DNA of 64,000 nucleotides from Streptomyces griseoincarnatus. GTDB lineage: Bacteria; Actinomycetota; Actinomycetes; Streptomycetales; Streptomycetaceae. Below are positions 42,527-50,845 of the stretch, one piece after another. The stretch spans positions 620,001 through 684,000 of the forward strand of contig BMTH01000001.1 of assembly GCA_014649575.1 (NCBI GenBank), read 5' to 3'. The translations under genes and the position numbers were made by a program. Every line of letters starts with the position of its first letter. Within the stretch, counting starts at the first letter, position 1. The notes under the pieces were generated by a model. It was not told where the DNA came from and did no database searches. It saw only the letters and a program-made list of their open reading frames with translations.

Positions 42527-42862
42527 TCAGTCCGTGGAATCCCGCTCCCGCCGCAGGCGGCGCAGTAGGACGCGGAGATCCAGCGCGGCCGTCAGGGCGA
42601 GGACGCCGCAGACCACGGCGAGGAACGTCAGCGGGCCACTGCCGGGGCTGTCGCCCGCGTCCGCCCCCGCCGCCCACACCGCGAACAGCACGGCTCCCGC
42701 GACGAAGAGCGGCACGAAGACGGACGCCAGCAGCAGCCGCAGCCTCAGCGGGCTGCGCGCGGTGACCGGCTCGGTGCCGGTCCGCGGGTACCTGCGGCCG
42801 ACCATCCCCGAGCGGGCACGGGGGACCGGCTCACGGCCGGATCCGTTACGGCTGTCGCGCAC
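42527..42862 (-). CDS. DUF6343 small membrane protein
   Basis: This 111-residue protein has an N-terminal basic segment, then RTGTEPVTARSPLRLRLLLASVFVPLFVAGAVLFAVWAAG (about 46-85) and a second helix (TFLAVVCGVLALTAALDLRVLL), ending RRLRRERDS. I associate this pattern with the Streptomyces DUF6343 family. The GTG was chosen for AAGGAGGTG upstream; a later ATG (VGRRYPRTG...) is possible. Function unknown. Confidence 0.75.
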   Translation of the reverse strand: MRDSRNGSGREPVPRARSGMVGRRYPRTGTEPVTARSPLRLRLLLASVFVPLFVAGAVLFAVWAAGADAGDSPGSGPLTFLAVVCGVLALTAALDLRVLLRRLRRERDSTD

Positions 42863-42997
42863 GTCGGCCCACCTCCTTCGCCTCGTCCCCCGGGCCGGGT
42901 AGCCCCGGTCGTGGGCGGCAAACCGGACCCCGTCTCGACCCGCCCCGCACGGGTACCCGGTGCACCGGACCGGAGTGGCCGGAGGAGGTGGCCGGGC

Positions 42998-43642
42998 ATG
43001 GTGAGCGCGTCGGTGACGGTTCCGTCGGGTGCGGTGGCCCTGCGCGGTGATCTGGAGATCCCCGTGGGGGCGAGCGGTGTGGTGCTGTTCGCGCACGGCA
43101 GCGGCAGTTCGCGGCTCAGCCCGCGCAACCGGGCCGTCGCCGGAATGCTGCGCAGGGCGGGGTTCGGCACGCTGCTGCTGGACCTGCTGACCGCGGCGGA
43201 GGAGGACGAGGACGCGGCGACGGGCCGGCACCGTTTCGACATCGGTCTGCTGGCGGGGCGCCTGGCGCACGCCGTGGACTGGCTGGAGGACCGGACGGAC
43301 GCGGTGGACCTGCCGGTGGGGCTGTTCGGGGCCAGTACGGGAGCGGCGGCGGCGCTCGTCGCGGCGACGGAGCGGCCGCGGCGGGTGTCGGCGGTCGTCT
43401 CGCGGGGCGGACGCCCCGACCTGGCGGGCGACGCGCTGCCGTTGGTGGCGTGCCCGGTGCTGCTGGTGGTGGGCGGTGCGGACACGCAGGTGCTGGACCT
43501 CAACCGTGAGGCCGCGCGGCGGCTGTCCGCGCCGTACCGGCTGGACGTGGTGCCCGGCGCCACGCATCTGTTCGGCGAGCCGGGCGCGCTGGAGCGGGTC
43601 GCGGAGCTGGCCGCCGGATGGTTCACCGAACACCTGGGGTGA
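42998..43642 (+). CDS. Alpha/beta hydrolase (dienelactone-hydrolase-like)
   Basis: This 214-residue protein shows VVLFAHGSGSSRLSPRN (about 27-43), nucleophile motif GASTGAAAAL (about 110-119, Ser about 112), the Asp in VVGGADTQVLDL and the His in VPGATHLFGEPGALERV (about 189). GGAGGAGG lies about ten bases before the ATG. Similar proteins are annotated as hydrolases of the dienelactone hydrolase family; substrate unknown. A strong terminator follows. Confidence 0.88.
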   Translation: MVSASVTVPSGAVALRGDLEIPVGASGVVLFAHGSGSSRLSPRNRAVAGMLRRAGFGTLLLDLLTAAEEDEDAATGRHRFDIGLLAGRLAHAVDWLEDRTDAVDLPVGLFGASTGAAAALVAATERPRRVSAVVSRGGRPDLAGDALPLVACPVLLVVGGADTQVLDLNREAARRLSAPYRLDVVPGATHLFGEPGALERVAELAAGWFTEHLG

Positions 43643-43645
43643 GAG

Positions 43646-43682
43646 GGGCGAGCCGCGCCGGGGAGACCGGCGCGGCTCGCCC
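43646..43682. terminator. Bidirectional terminator after the hydrolase and axeA
   Basis: GGGCGAGCCGCGCCGG (43646-43661) and CCGGCGCGGCTCGCCC (43667-43682) pair perfectly over 16 bp around GGAGA, between convergent genes. Confidence 0.93.
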
Positions 43683-43689
43683 GTCGTGC

Positions 43690-44691
43690 TCAGCTGGTGC
43701 TGCAGGAGACCGTGGGCCAGTTCCAGTTGCCGTTGGTCTGGATCGTCACCCCCCAGTTGTTCCCGCTCCCGTTCGGCCGGGCGACGAGCGTCTGGCTGCT
43801 GGGGTAGGAGGTGGTGACGTTCCAGGTGCTCAGCACCCTCGCCGGGGACGGTACGTTCATCGTCACGGTCCAGTTGTCCGAGCCATTCACCGCGACGTTG
43901 AGGTTGTACCGGTCGCCCCAGACGCTGCCCGCGGACAGGGTGGCGGCGCAGGAGCCGCCGCCTCCGCCGCCCCCTCCCCCACCGCCGGAGCCGTCGGGGG
44001 CGACCGCGCGGCCGGTCTGCGGGGAGATCATGCCGGCGCACAGCCCGCGGGAGGCGAGGTTCTGCGCGATCCGCGGGATGGCGGCGATGGTGTTCGCCGG
44101 CCAGTCGTGCATGAGCATGACCTGCCCGTTGTTCAGGCGGGAGGCCGCCTGCACGATGGCGTCGGTGCTCGCGTTGTTCCAGTCCTGCGAGTCGACGTCC
44201 CAGATGACCTCGGTCAGACCGTACTTGGCCTCCACCGAGCGCAGGGTGGAGTTGGTCTCGCCGTAGGGCGGGCGGAACAGCTTGGGTGTACCGCCCCCGG
44301 CGCTCGCGATCGCCTGCTGGGTGCGGGAGATCTCCGACTCCATCTGGGCCTGGCTCAGCTGGGTCATGTGCGGGTGGGTGTAGCTGTGGTTGGCGACCCA
44401 CATCCCCGCGTCCACCTGGGCCTTGACCAGCGAGGGGTTGGCGGCGGCGTTCTGGCCCGTGTTGAACATGGTGGCCCGCAGGCCGTTCTGCTTCAGCGCG
44501 TTGAGCAGGTTCATGGTGCTGCCGGTCGCCGGGCCGTCGTCGAAGGTGAGGGCGACGTACCCGTTGCAGGCGGCCGCCTCGGCGGGGGCGGCGCCGACGC
44601 CCGTGGTCACGGTGGCGGCCACGGTCAGTGCGGCGGCGGCCACTCCCGGGACCAGGTACCGGGTGACGGGCCGGCGCTTTCCGGTGCTCAT
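43690..44691 (-). CDS. axeA: Secreted acetylxylan esterase, CE4 with C-terminal CBM2
   Basis: This 333-residue protein has a signal peptide (about 1-40, ending [10 protein letters not shown]), then a CE4/NodB domain with motif 1 ALTFDDGP (about 47-54), motif 2 [12 protein letters not shown] (about 102-113) carrying the zinc His pair, motif 3 [15 protein letters not shown] and LMHDWP. A poly-Gly linker (about 232-243) leads to a family-2 carbohydrate-binding module ([19 protein letters not shown]...). It removes acetyl groups from xylan and lets xylanases act. It lies 26 bases downstream of xlnB, matching the S. lividans xlnB-axeA operon. Its CBM2 is nearly the same as that of xlnB. Confidence 0.96.
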   Translation of the reverse strand: MSTGKRRPVTRYLVPGVAAAALTVAATVTTGVGAAPAEAAACNGYVALTFDDGPATGSTMNLLNALKQNGLRATMFNTGQNAAANPSLVKAQVDAGMWVANHSYTHPHMTQLSQAQMESEISRTQQAIASAGGGTPKLFRPPYGETNSTLRSVEAKYGLTEVIWDVDSQDWNNASTDAIVQAASRLNNGQVMLMHDWPANTIAAIPRIAQNLASRGLCAGMISPQTGRAVAPDGSGGGGGGGGGGGSCAATLSAGSVWGDRYNLNVAVNGSDNWTVTMNVPSPARVLSTWNVTTSYPSSQTLVARPNGSGNNWGVTIQTNGNWNWPTVSCSTS

Positions 44692-44717
44692 GTGTGGGGG
44701 TCCTCCTCGTGCGGGAA

Positions 44718-45731
44718 TCAGCTTGCGCTGCAGGACACCGACGGCCAGTTCCAGTTGCCGTTGGTCTGGATCGTCGCGCCCCAGTTGTTGCCGTTGCCGT
44801 TGGGCCTGGCGACGAGGGTCTGGCTGTCGGGGTAGGAAGCGGTCACGTTCCAGGTGGCGGCGACCTTGGCGGGGGACGGGACCCGCATGGTCACGGTCCA
44901 GTTGCTGGAACCGCTCACCGAGACGTTGAGGTTGTAGCGGTCGCCCCACTGCTGGCCGGCCGACAGGGTCGCGGTGCAGCCGCCGTTGCCGCCACCGCCA
45001 CCACCGCCGCCACCGCCACCACCGCCGCCGGAGCCCTCGCTCACGGTGATGTTGGAGCTGCCGGAGCTCTGGTAGCCCTCGGTCGCCATGATCATGTAGT
45101 TGTGGTTGCCCAGGTTCATGCCCTTGCTCGCCCAGGCGTCGAAGTGGTTGCCGCTGGTGATGGTGCCGCCGGTGCGCTTCTGCTGCCGGACGCTCCAGTA
45201 CTGGTCGAAGGTGCGGGTGCCTTCGATGGAGGGGGCGTTGTACCGGGTGGTCTTGTAGATGTCGTAGGTGCCGCCGTCGGTGGTGACGGTGCCCTTGTAC
45301 TCACCCGTGGGCCGGTAGGTGCCCCAGTTGTCGACGATGTAGTACTCGATCAGCGGGCCGGTGGTCCAGCCGTACAGCGTCAGGTACGCGTTGCCGGAGG
45401 GGTTGAAGCTGCCGGAGTAGTTGACGGTCTTGCGGCCGCCGGTGCTCCAGCCCTTGCCGGCCACGAAGTTGCCGGTGTTCCGCCACTGGGTGCTGTAGTT
45501 GCCGCCGGAGCCCAGGTCCATGGAGACCGTGCCCTGGGCGTCGGTCCAGAAGGAGTACCACCAGCCGTTGTTGGTGCCGGTCTGGTTGGTGGAGATGACG
45601 GGGGCGGCGGTCGCGGTGCCGGTGGTGAGGAGCAGTGCCGTGAGCGCGGCGAGAGCGATCGTCCATACGCTCTTCACGCTCATGATCAGTCGGCCGCGTC
45701 TGCGGCCGCCGGGGGGAACGGACACATGCAT
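44718..45731 (-). CDS. xlnB: Secreted endo-1,4-beta-xylanase B, GH11 with C-terminal CBM2
   Basis: This 337-residue protein has a long basic signal peptide ([33 protein letters not shown], about 10-42), then a GH11 jelly-roll domain with nucleophile Glu in [12 protein letters not shown] (about 126) and acid/base Glu in [13 protein letters not shown] (about 218). A glycine-only linker (about 235-250) joins a CBM2 xylan-binding module. It cleaves xylan internally. AGGAGG precedes the ATG. It closely follows the S. lividans XlnB layout. Upstream are repeated AGTTTCG words and the palindrome CGAAACTTTCG. Confidence 0.96.
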   Translation of the reverse strand: MHVSVPPGGRRRGRLIMSVKSVWTIALAALTALLLTTGTATAAPVISTNQTGTNNGWWYSFWTDAQGTVSMDLGSGGNYSTQWRNTGNFVAGKGWSTGGRKTVNYSGSFNPSGNAYLTLYGWTTGPLIEYYIVDNWGTYRPTGEYKGTVTTDGGTYDIYKTTRYNAPSIEGTRTFDQYWSVRQQKRTGGTITSGNHFDAWASKGMNLGNHNYMIMATEGYQSSGSSNITVSEGSGGGGGGGGGGGGGGNGGCTATLSAGQQWGDRYNLNVSVSGSSNWTVTMRVPSPAKVAATWNVTASYPDSQTLVARPNGNGNNWGATIQTNGNWNWPSVSCSAS

Positions 45732-45808
45732 GGGTGACGCCTCCTGTTACGGCTCGATGGGGAGGTCGATGCCGTGACAGTGTTGGCCTGAGCGCGTCGA
45801 CCGTCAAC

Positions 45809-45836
45809 AGTTTCGGTGAGAGTTTCGAAAAGTTCG
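45809..45836. promoter_or_regulatory. Repeated AGTTTCG words upstream of xlnB
   Basis: AGTTTCG at 45809-45815 and 45821-45827 (12-base spacing), with AAGTTCG following at 45830-45836; TTTCGAAA at 45823-45830 is an 8-bp palindrome. About 80-105 bases before xlnB. Half-sites of the same CGAAA-type motif found at other xylan loci. Confidence 0.55.
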
Positions 45837-45954
45837 TGTGACCGAAGGTCGTGACGCTTCGCAGTTATTCCAGTTCATCCCGCCTGAATGAGTACTTGAG
45901 TCGTAAAGCAGTGGCAGGCTGCTCGGGTTCTCATCGAAGATCGATCAAGCGCTT

Positions 45955-45966
45955 ACGAAACTTTCG
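45955..45966 (+). promoter_or_regulatory. Xylan-regulon operator copy ACGAAACTTTCG
   Basis: CGAAA-C-TTTCG (45956-45966) is a perfect 5+5 palindrome, the same core as the bxlE operator, about 225 bases before xlnB and immediately downstream of the Rv1733c-like gene. It is distant for a repressor of xlnB unless a looped or secondary site. Confidence 0.6.
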
Positions 45967-45968
45967 CA

Positions 45969-46592
45969 TCACGTCGGGGTCGTCCAGCGGGGGGCCGTCT
46001 CCGCCCAGGCGGCGGCCCAGCGGGCGAGGTTGCGACGGTGCAGCACGAAGCCGGTGACGGCGTGCACGGCGGCGCCCGCGAGGGCGACGCCGATCGCGGT
46101 GAGCAGCGCCCAGCCCGCGGCGCGGCTGCGGACCTCCTCGCCGGTCAGGGGCGCGTCGGTCGCCTCGCCGTCGGAGTCGATCCAGATGCTGACGATGCTG
46201 TCGGCGGTCAGTCCGGGTGCGACCTCCGCGCGGGTGGTGCGGGTCCGTCCCTCCCGGGTGACGACCCGGACCTCGACCGGGTAGCGCGTCTTCTTCTCCT
46301 CGTCCGAGCCCGGTTCCGGGTGCCGGGGCGCGTCGTGCAGGAGGGTCGCGTCGGCGAGGTGGCGTGTCTGCTGCTGATGACGTGCGACGTCCTGGTAGTG
46401 GCGGTGTGCGGCGTCGCCCACCAGGGCGCCGGCCAAGGGCGCCACGGCCAGGACGGCCAGCAGCACGCCGAGCCCCAGCCAGGCCCGCGCGGTGTCGGTG
46501 CGGCGGCGCAGCGGGTTGGGACGCCAGGGCCAGAACAGGGGGCGCGGCGGCGGTCCGGGGGGCGGCTGCGGCGCGGGTACGGTACCCGCCAC
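45969..46592 (-). CDS. Rv1733c-like membrane protein
   Basis: This 207-residue protein has two membrane helices (AWLGLGVLLAVLAVAPLAGALVGDA, about 35-60, and GWALLTAIGVALAGAAVHAVTGFVL, about 155-180) flanking an external domain (YPVEVRVVTREGRTRTTRAEVAPGLTADSIVSIWIDSDGEATDAPLTG). This is the pattern of the M. tuberculosis dormancy antigen Rv1733c family. GTG was chosen for AAGGAGA six bases ahead. The same frame stays open far upstream through a minisatellite, which I regard as non-coding. Function unknown. Confidence 0.82.
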   Translation of the reverse strand: MAGTVPAPQPPPGPPPRPLFWPWRPNPLRRRTDTARAWLGLGVLLAVLAVAPLAGALVGDAAHRHYQDVARHQQQTRHLADATLLHDAPRHPEPGSDEEKKTRYPVEVRVVTREGRTRTTRAEVAPGLTADSIVSIWIDSDGEATDAPLTGEEVRSRAAGWALLTAIGVALAGAAVHAVTGFVLHRRNLARWAAAWAETAPRWTTPT

Positions 46593-46761
46593 GTCACGTC
46601 TCCTTCCGGTAGCGGTCACAGGTGAGGGTTGGGCCGGCCGGGGGCCGGCCGGCCGGCGACGGGTCGGTCGGGGGACAGATCGGGTCGGCGCGGAAGAGGT
46701 CGGTCGGTCACGGGCCGGTCGGGCGGGTGAAGGTCGGTCGGTCACAGGCGGGTCGGGCGGG

Positions 46762-46931
46762 CATGGGTCGGTCGGACACAGGCCGGCCGGGCGGGCATGG
46801 GTCGGTCGGACACAGGCCGGCCGGGCGGGCATGGGTCGGTCGGACACAGGCCGGCCGGGCGGGCATGGGTCGGTCGGACACAGGCCGGCCGGGCGGGCAT
46901 GGGTCGGTCGGACACAGGCCGGCCGGGCGAG
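46762..46931 (+). repeat. Minisatellite block A: five 34-bp tandem units
   Basis: Units beginning CATGGGTCGGTCGGACACAG recur at exactly 34-base steps (46762, 46796, 46830, 46864, 46898) with almost no divergence. Degenerate related words (GGTCGGTC) extend left to about 46660 and right into block B. Because 34 is not a multiple of three, no single reading frame repeats through it. Confidence 0.95.
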
Positions 46932-47054
46932 GTCGGTCGGGCACAGGCGGTCGAGCTGGGCGAAGGTCGGTCCCGCATAGTCCGGACGGGAGGTCCGTCG
47001 CACACAGGCCGGCCAGGCGGGTGCAAGTCGGTCGGTCACAGGCGAGTCGGGTTG

Positions 47055-47262
47055 CGTAGGTCGGTCGAACAAAGGCCGGGCGGGCGTAGGTCGGTCGAAC
47101 ACAGGCCGGGCGGGCGTAGGTCGGTCGGGCGGGCGTAGGTCGGTCGAACACAGGTCGGTCGGGCAGGCGTAGGTCGGTCGAACACAGGCCGGGCGGGCGT
47201 AGGTCGGTCGAACACAGGCAGGGCGGGCGTAGGTCGGTCGGACACAGGCAGGTCGGGCGAGG
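47055..47262 (+). repeat. Minisatellite block B: 30-bp related tandem units
   Basis: Units of the type GCGTAGGTCGGTCGAACACA plus GGCCGGGCGG repeat about six times with small deletions, and share the core GGTCGGTCGRACACAGG with block A. Units of 30 bp keep frame, so long open frames arise on the opposite strand (Arg-Pro-Thr-Tyr-Ala repeats), which I treat as spurious. Confidence 0.9.
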
Positions 47263-47361
47263 GGAGGTGGGTCCGGCGCGGTCCGGACGGGCGAGTCGGC
47301 CCAGTGCGGTCCGGACGGGCGAGCCGGCCCGGTGCCGTCCGGCCGGACGGGCACAGGCCGG

Positions 47362-48165
47362 TCAGAGGGCCCCGTCGGCCGGCGGGTGCCGGTGCGCGGC
47401 GGTCAGCAGTCCCGCGGCGCCGCGGACGGCGGCGGTGTGCGGGGACGGCACGGGCTGCACCGCACAGTGGAGACCGCCCGGCAGTCCGCCGGTGATGTCG
47501 GGGCGCAGCGCTCCCCCGCCGGCCAGCAGCACGCCGCGGCGCAGCGCGGTGCGGGTGAGGGAGGTGCGGTCCTGACGCAGCATCTCCGTCACCATGCCGA
47601 TCACCGCCTCGGTGATCAGCTCCCCCGGTGTGCCGTCGGACAGGTCGGCGGTGCCCAGGGCGGTGTGCCGGGCGTCGGTGACCGCGCCGTCGGCGAGCAG
47701 CACCACCTCGGTGAGGTGCGCGCCGATGTCGACCACCAGCAGCGGCCGGACGTGGTCGGCGCCGGCGGCGAGCGCGACCGCCCGCGCGCCGGGGACCGTC
47801 AGGACGGCACGCGGACGGAGTACCCCGACGGCCGTACGGGCCGCGGCACGGTACGCGGGACCGCCGAGCACCGGGGAGGTGACGACGACCAGGGGGCGGC
47901 CGATGCGTGGCAGGCGGTGGCCGAGCAGCCGCTCCAGCATGCGGGCGGTGCCGGGTGTGTCGACGATGGTGCCCCGCTGCACGGGATGGACGGCCCCCGA
48001 GCCGGGGAACGTGACCGTGGGCACGTCCAGGACCATGCCCCGTCCGGCGACGAACGCGCGGGTGCGGGCGCTGCCCAGGTCGAGAGCGAGACCTGGGCAG
48101 CGCCCGCACAACGGCCGGTGCCGGTGCCGTACGGGAGCCGGCCGGGGGCGCCGGATCACGGTCAC
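47362..48165 (-). CDS. Shortened MreB-like (actin-fold) protein
   Basis: This 267-residue protein resembles MreB but is about 75 residues shorter. Phosphate-1 loop LALDLGSARTRAFVAGRGMVLDVPTV (about 26-51) and adenosine motif LLAGGGALRPDITGG (about 215-229) are recognisable. The phosphate-2 loop VVDIGAHLTEVVLL (about 146-159) has lost the usual GG(G)T. An N-terminal basic extension contains CGRC. It overlaps the upstream DksA-like gene by four bases. S. coelicolor has a third, short MreB-like protein next to DksA-like genes, and this looks like its counterpart (recalled, not checked). Nucleotide hydrolysis and polymerisation are doubtful. Confidence 0.82.
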   Translation of the reverse strand: MTVIRRPRPAPVRHRHRPLCGRCPGLALDLGSARTRAFVAGRGMVLDVPTVTFPGSGAVHPVQRGTIVDTPGTARMLERLLGHRLPRIGRPLVVVTSPVLGGPAYRAAARTAVGVLRPRAVLTVPGARAVALAAGADHVRPLLVVDIGAHLTEVVLLADGAVTDARHTALGTADLSDGTPGELITEAVIGMVTEMLRQDRTSLTRTALRRGVLLAGGGALRPDITGGLPGGLHCAVQPVPSPHTAAVRGAAGLLTAAHRHPPADGAL

Positions 48166-48530
48166 CGGCCGGCCTCGCGCACCTGCTGGCAGCGCCCGCA
48201 GTAGCGGGCCTGGGGGACGATCAGCAGGCGGTGACGCTCCACCGGGCGGCGGCAGAGGTGACAGACGCCGTACGTCCCGGAGTCCATCCGGGACAGCGCC
48301 TCCTCGACGTCGGCGAGCACCATGCGGGCCGACGCGGCGAGCTTGACGCCGACCTCGACCTGCGCGGCGTCCTCGCGGACGCGGCGGTCGTCGGCGCGGC
48401 TCGCCGTGGCGAACTGCCGCAGCTGTTCGCGGCGGAACAGCAGCTGTTCGTGCAGGTTCTCTCGGAGCGTGGCGAGGTCCTCGGCGCTGAGGATCTCGTC
48501 GCGCTCGCCGATGGTCTGATGGGTCACCAC
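48162..48530 (-). CDS. TraR/DksA-type zinc-finger protein
   Basis: This 122-residue protein has an N-terminal coiled coil (LATLRENLHEQLLFRREQLRQFA; ARMVLADVEEALSRMDSGTYGV) and a C-terminal C4 zinc finger CHLCRRPVERHRLLIVP then YCGRCQQ (about 90-115). Proteins of this type bind RNA polymerase in the secondary channel. Translationally coupled to the MreB-like gene (ATGA). A paralogue lies upstream on the same strand, only 44 bases away. Confidence 0.92.
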   Translation of the reverse strand: MVTHQTIGERDEILSAEDLATLRENLHEQLLFRREQLRQFATASRADDRRVREDAAQVEVGVKLAASARMVLADVEEALSRMDSGTYGVCHLCRRPVERHRLLIVPQARYCGRCQQVREAGR

Positions 48531-48574
48531 TGCACCTCTCGGGCAGAGCGGGGCGGACGGACGTCAGGTGGAGG

Positions 48575-48898
48575 TCAGGCCGTGCGCTGGCAGCCGACGC
48601 AGTACCGGGTGTGCGGCAGGATCTCCAGCCGCTCCGGCGGTACCGGCTTCGAGCAGCCCAGGCAGGTGCCGTAGCTGCCGTCCGCCACGCGCGCGAAGGC
48701 CTCGTCGATCTCCTGCAGGACCCGCTTGATGGCGTCCTTCTGGTTCGACATCAGGTGGTCGCCCGGGGCGGCCCCGGTTTCGTCCAGCGCCTTGAGCTGC
48801 GCGAGCCTGGTCGTTCGGGCGTGCTCCAGACGCCGGCGGACCTCGTCCGCGGCGAGGTTCGCGGCACGGGGGTCGGTGCGGGGCAGGTCGAGCGACAC
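48575..48898 (-). CDS. TraR/DksA-type zinc-finger protein
   Basis: This 107-residue paralogue of the neighbouring gene has helical N-terminus (ADEVRRRLEHARTTRLAQLKALD), DAIKRVLQEIDEAFARVADGSYGT and a zinc finger CLGCSKPVPPERLEILP then YCVGCQ (about 81-105). GTG was chosen for AGGAGG five bases upstream. Two adjacent DksA-like genes followed by a MreB-like gene form a minus-strand cluster. Confidence 0.92.
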   Translation of the reverse strand: MSLDLPRTDPRAANLAADEVRRRLEHARTTRLAQLKALDETGAAPGDHLMSNQKDAIKRVLQEIDEAFARVADGSYGTCLGCSKPVPPERLEILPHTRYCVGCQRTA

Positions 48899-49187
48899 GT
48901 GGTCCTCCTGGAAGGCATGGGTGACGTGGGAGATGTACGGGCTGACGCTTCCACCATGGCCCGGGCCCGCCCGTCTTCCCATCGGGCGCGGGACCCATCT
49001 CCGCGGGGGCCGAGGACCCACCCCGTGCGGCATGGGTCCGCCGGCCGACGGGAAATGGGGTGCGGGGCCCATCGACCGGGCCGGGGCGGGCGGGGCAGGC
49101 TGGCCGGTGTCCGCCCGGGACAGGGGGTCGCTGCCGCGTGAGGGGCCGCGGTGACCGACAGTAGAGGCAGACGAGGAAGAGGAAGGC

Positions 49188-50165
49188 GTGACCTCCGTGT
49201 CCCTGTACTGGCGGATCTTCGGTCTGAACGCCGTGGTGCTCGGCAGCGCCACGGCGCTGCTGCTGTGGGCTCCGGTGACCGTGTCCGTGCCGGTGCTGCT
49301 GACGGAGGCGGTGATCCTCGTCGGCGGTCTCGTCGTGATGCTCGTCGCCAACGCGGCGCTGCTGCGTATCGGGCTCGCCCCGCTGGACCGCGTGACCCGG
49401 CTGATGACCACTGTCGACCTGCTGCGCCCCGGCCAGCGGCTGCCCGTGCGGGGCGGCGGCGAGGTGGCCGAGCTGGTGAGTACCTTCAACGCGATGCTGG
49501 AGCGCCTCGAGGGGGAACGCGCCTCGAGCAGCGCCCGCGCGATCCTCGCCCAGGAGGGTGAGCGGCGCCGTATCGCCCAGGAGCTGCACGACGAGGTGGG
49601 GCAGAGCATGACGGCCGTGCTGCTGGCCCTGAAGCGGGCGTCCGACGAGGCGTCCGAGCCGCTGCGCGAGGAGCTGCTGCAGGCGCAGGAGATCACCCGG
49701 GGCAGTCTGGACGAGGTGCGGCGGCTGGTGCGCCGGCTGCGCCCCGGGGTGCTGGACGACCTCGGTCTGGTGAGCGCGGTGACATCGCTGACGACGGAGT
49801 TCTCCACGCACACCGGGCTGCTTGTGGCGCGCCGCTTCGACCCGGACCTTCCCGCCCTGGACCAGGAGACGGAGCTGGTGATCTACCGGGTGGCGCAGGA
49901 GGGCCTCACCAACGCGGCCCGGCACGCCGAGGCCCGCCGGGTGGAGGTGGCCCTGCGCGCCGCCGGGGACGCCGTCGTGCTGGAGGTGGCCGACGACGGG
50001 CGGGGCATCGGCGCCGCCCGGGAGGGCGCGGGACTTCGCGGAATGCGTGAACGCGCGCTGCTGATCGGGGCCACGCTGGACGTCCGGAGTCCGGACGAGG
50101 TCTCCGCCGCAGGAACCGGTACCCGAATCCGGCTGACCGTGCCGGCCGTCAGGAAGCAGTCATGA
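49188..50165 (+). CDS. Two-component sensor histidine kinase (NarL-partner type)
   Basis: This 325-residue membrane kinase has two helices (about 8-30, 35-60), a HAMP-like linker (IGLAPLDRVTRLMTTVDLLRPGQRLPVRGGGEVAELVSTFNAMLERLEGE), a HisKA_3 dimerisation region ERRRIAQELHDEVGQSMTAVLLALKRA (phospho-His about 136) and an HATPase domain with RVAQEGLTNAARHA (N box) and ADDGRGIGAAREGAGLRGMRERA (G boxes). The sensor part is minimal, so an intramembrane or cytoplasmic signal is likely. The stop overlaps the response-regulator start (ATGA). Confidence 0.94.
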   Translation: MTSVSLYWRIFGLNAVVLGSATALLLWAPVTVSVPVLLTEAVILVGGLVVMLVANAALLRIGLAPLDRVTRLMTTVDLLRPGQRLPVRGGGEVAELVSTFNAMLERLEGERASSSARAILAQEGERRRIAQELHDEVGQSMTAVLLALKRASDEASEPLREELLQAQEITRGSLDEVRRLVRRLRPGVLDDLGLVSAVTSLTTEFSTHTGLLVARRFDPDLPALDQETELVIYRVAQEGLTNAARHAEARRVEVALRAAGDAVVLEVADDGRGIGAAREGAGLRGMRERALLIGATLDVRSPDEVSAAGTGTRIRLTVPAVRKQS

Positions 50166-50845
50166 ACGACCAGGACATCCACGCGGACCGCCCCGCGGAG
50201 AGGATCCGCATCCTCCTCGCCGACGACCACGCGCTGGTGCGGCGCGGGGTCCGGCTCATCCTCGACCGGGAGCCGGATCTGGAGGTGGTCGCCGAGGCGG
50301 GCGACGGGGCCGAGGCGATCGCCATGGCCCGGACCCATGACGTGGACCTCGCGGTGCTGGACATCGCCATGCCGCGGCTGACCGGTCTCCAGGCGGCGCG
50401 GGAGCTGACCGCGCAACGGCCGGGGCTGCGCATCCTGATGCTGACGATGCACGACAACGAGCAGTACCTGTTCCAGGCGCTGAAGGCCGGGGCGGGCGGC
50501 TACGTCCTGAAGTCCGTCGCCGACCGGGACCTGGTCGCCGCCTGCCGGGCGGCGATGCGGGACGAGCCGTTCCTGTACCCGGGGGCGGTGACCGCCCTGA
50601 TCCGCAACTACCTTGACCGGGTACGGCACGGCGAGGAGGCGCCCGAGCAGCTGCTCACGCCGCGCGAGGAGGAGGTGCTGAAGCTGGTCGCCGAGGGCCA
50701 TTCGTCGAAGGAGATCGCGGAGCTGCTGTTCATCAGCGTCAAGACGGTGCAGCGGCACCGGGAGAACCTGCTGCACAAGCTGGGGCTGCGGGACCGCCTC
50801 GAGCTGACGCGTTACGCGATCCGCGCGGGGCTCGTGGAACCTTGA
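50162..50845 (+). CDS. NarL/FixJ-type response regulator
   Basis: This 227-residue regulator has a receiver domain (IRILLADDHALVRRGVRLIL; phospho-Asp in LAVLDIAMPRLTGLQ, about 65; Thr/Lys switch in LMLTMHDN and VLKSVAD) and a C-terminal LuxR-type HTH (LLTPREEEVLKLVAEGHSSKEIAELLFISVKTVQRHRENLLHKLGL, about 163-208). Translationally coupled to the kinase. Targets unknown; the following small secreted protein and SecDF are candidates by position. Confidence 0.95.
   Translation: MNDQDIHADRPAERIRILLADDHALVRRGVRLILDREPDLEVVAEAGDGAEAIAMARTHDVDLAVLDIAMPRLTGLQAARELTAQRPGLRILMLTMHDNEQYLFQALKAGAGGYVLKSVADRDLVAACRAAMRDEPFLYPGAVTALIRNYLDRVRHGEEAPEQLLTPREEEVLKLVAEGHSSKEIAELLFISVKTVQRHRENLLHKLGLRDRLELTRYAIRAGLVEP

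Noticed and set aside
46762..47262. CRISPR array
   Set aside because: Units are contiguous without unique spacers and no cas genes are present.
45969..47354. 461-residue frame extending the Rv1733c-like gene through Arg-Pro-Thr-Tyr-Ala repeats
   Set aside because: The upstream part is minisatellite translation; a good ribosome binding site and GTG lie at 46592, giving a family-like length.
49151..49561. Alternative Arg-rich frame at the start of the histidine kinase
   Set aside because: Out-of-frame shadow of the kinase, without kinase or other domain motifs.
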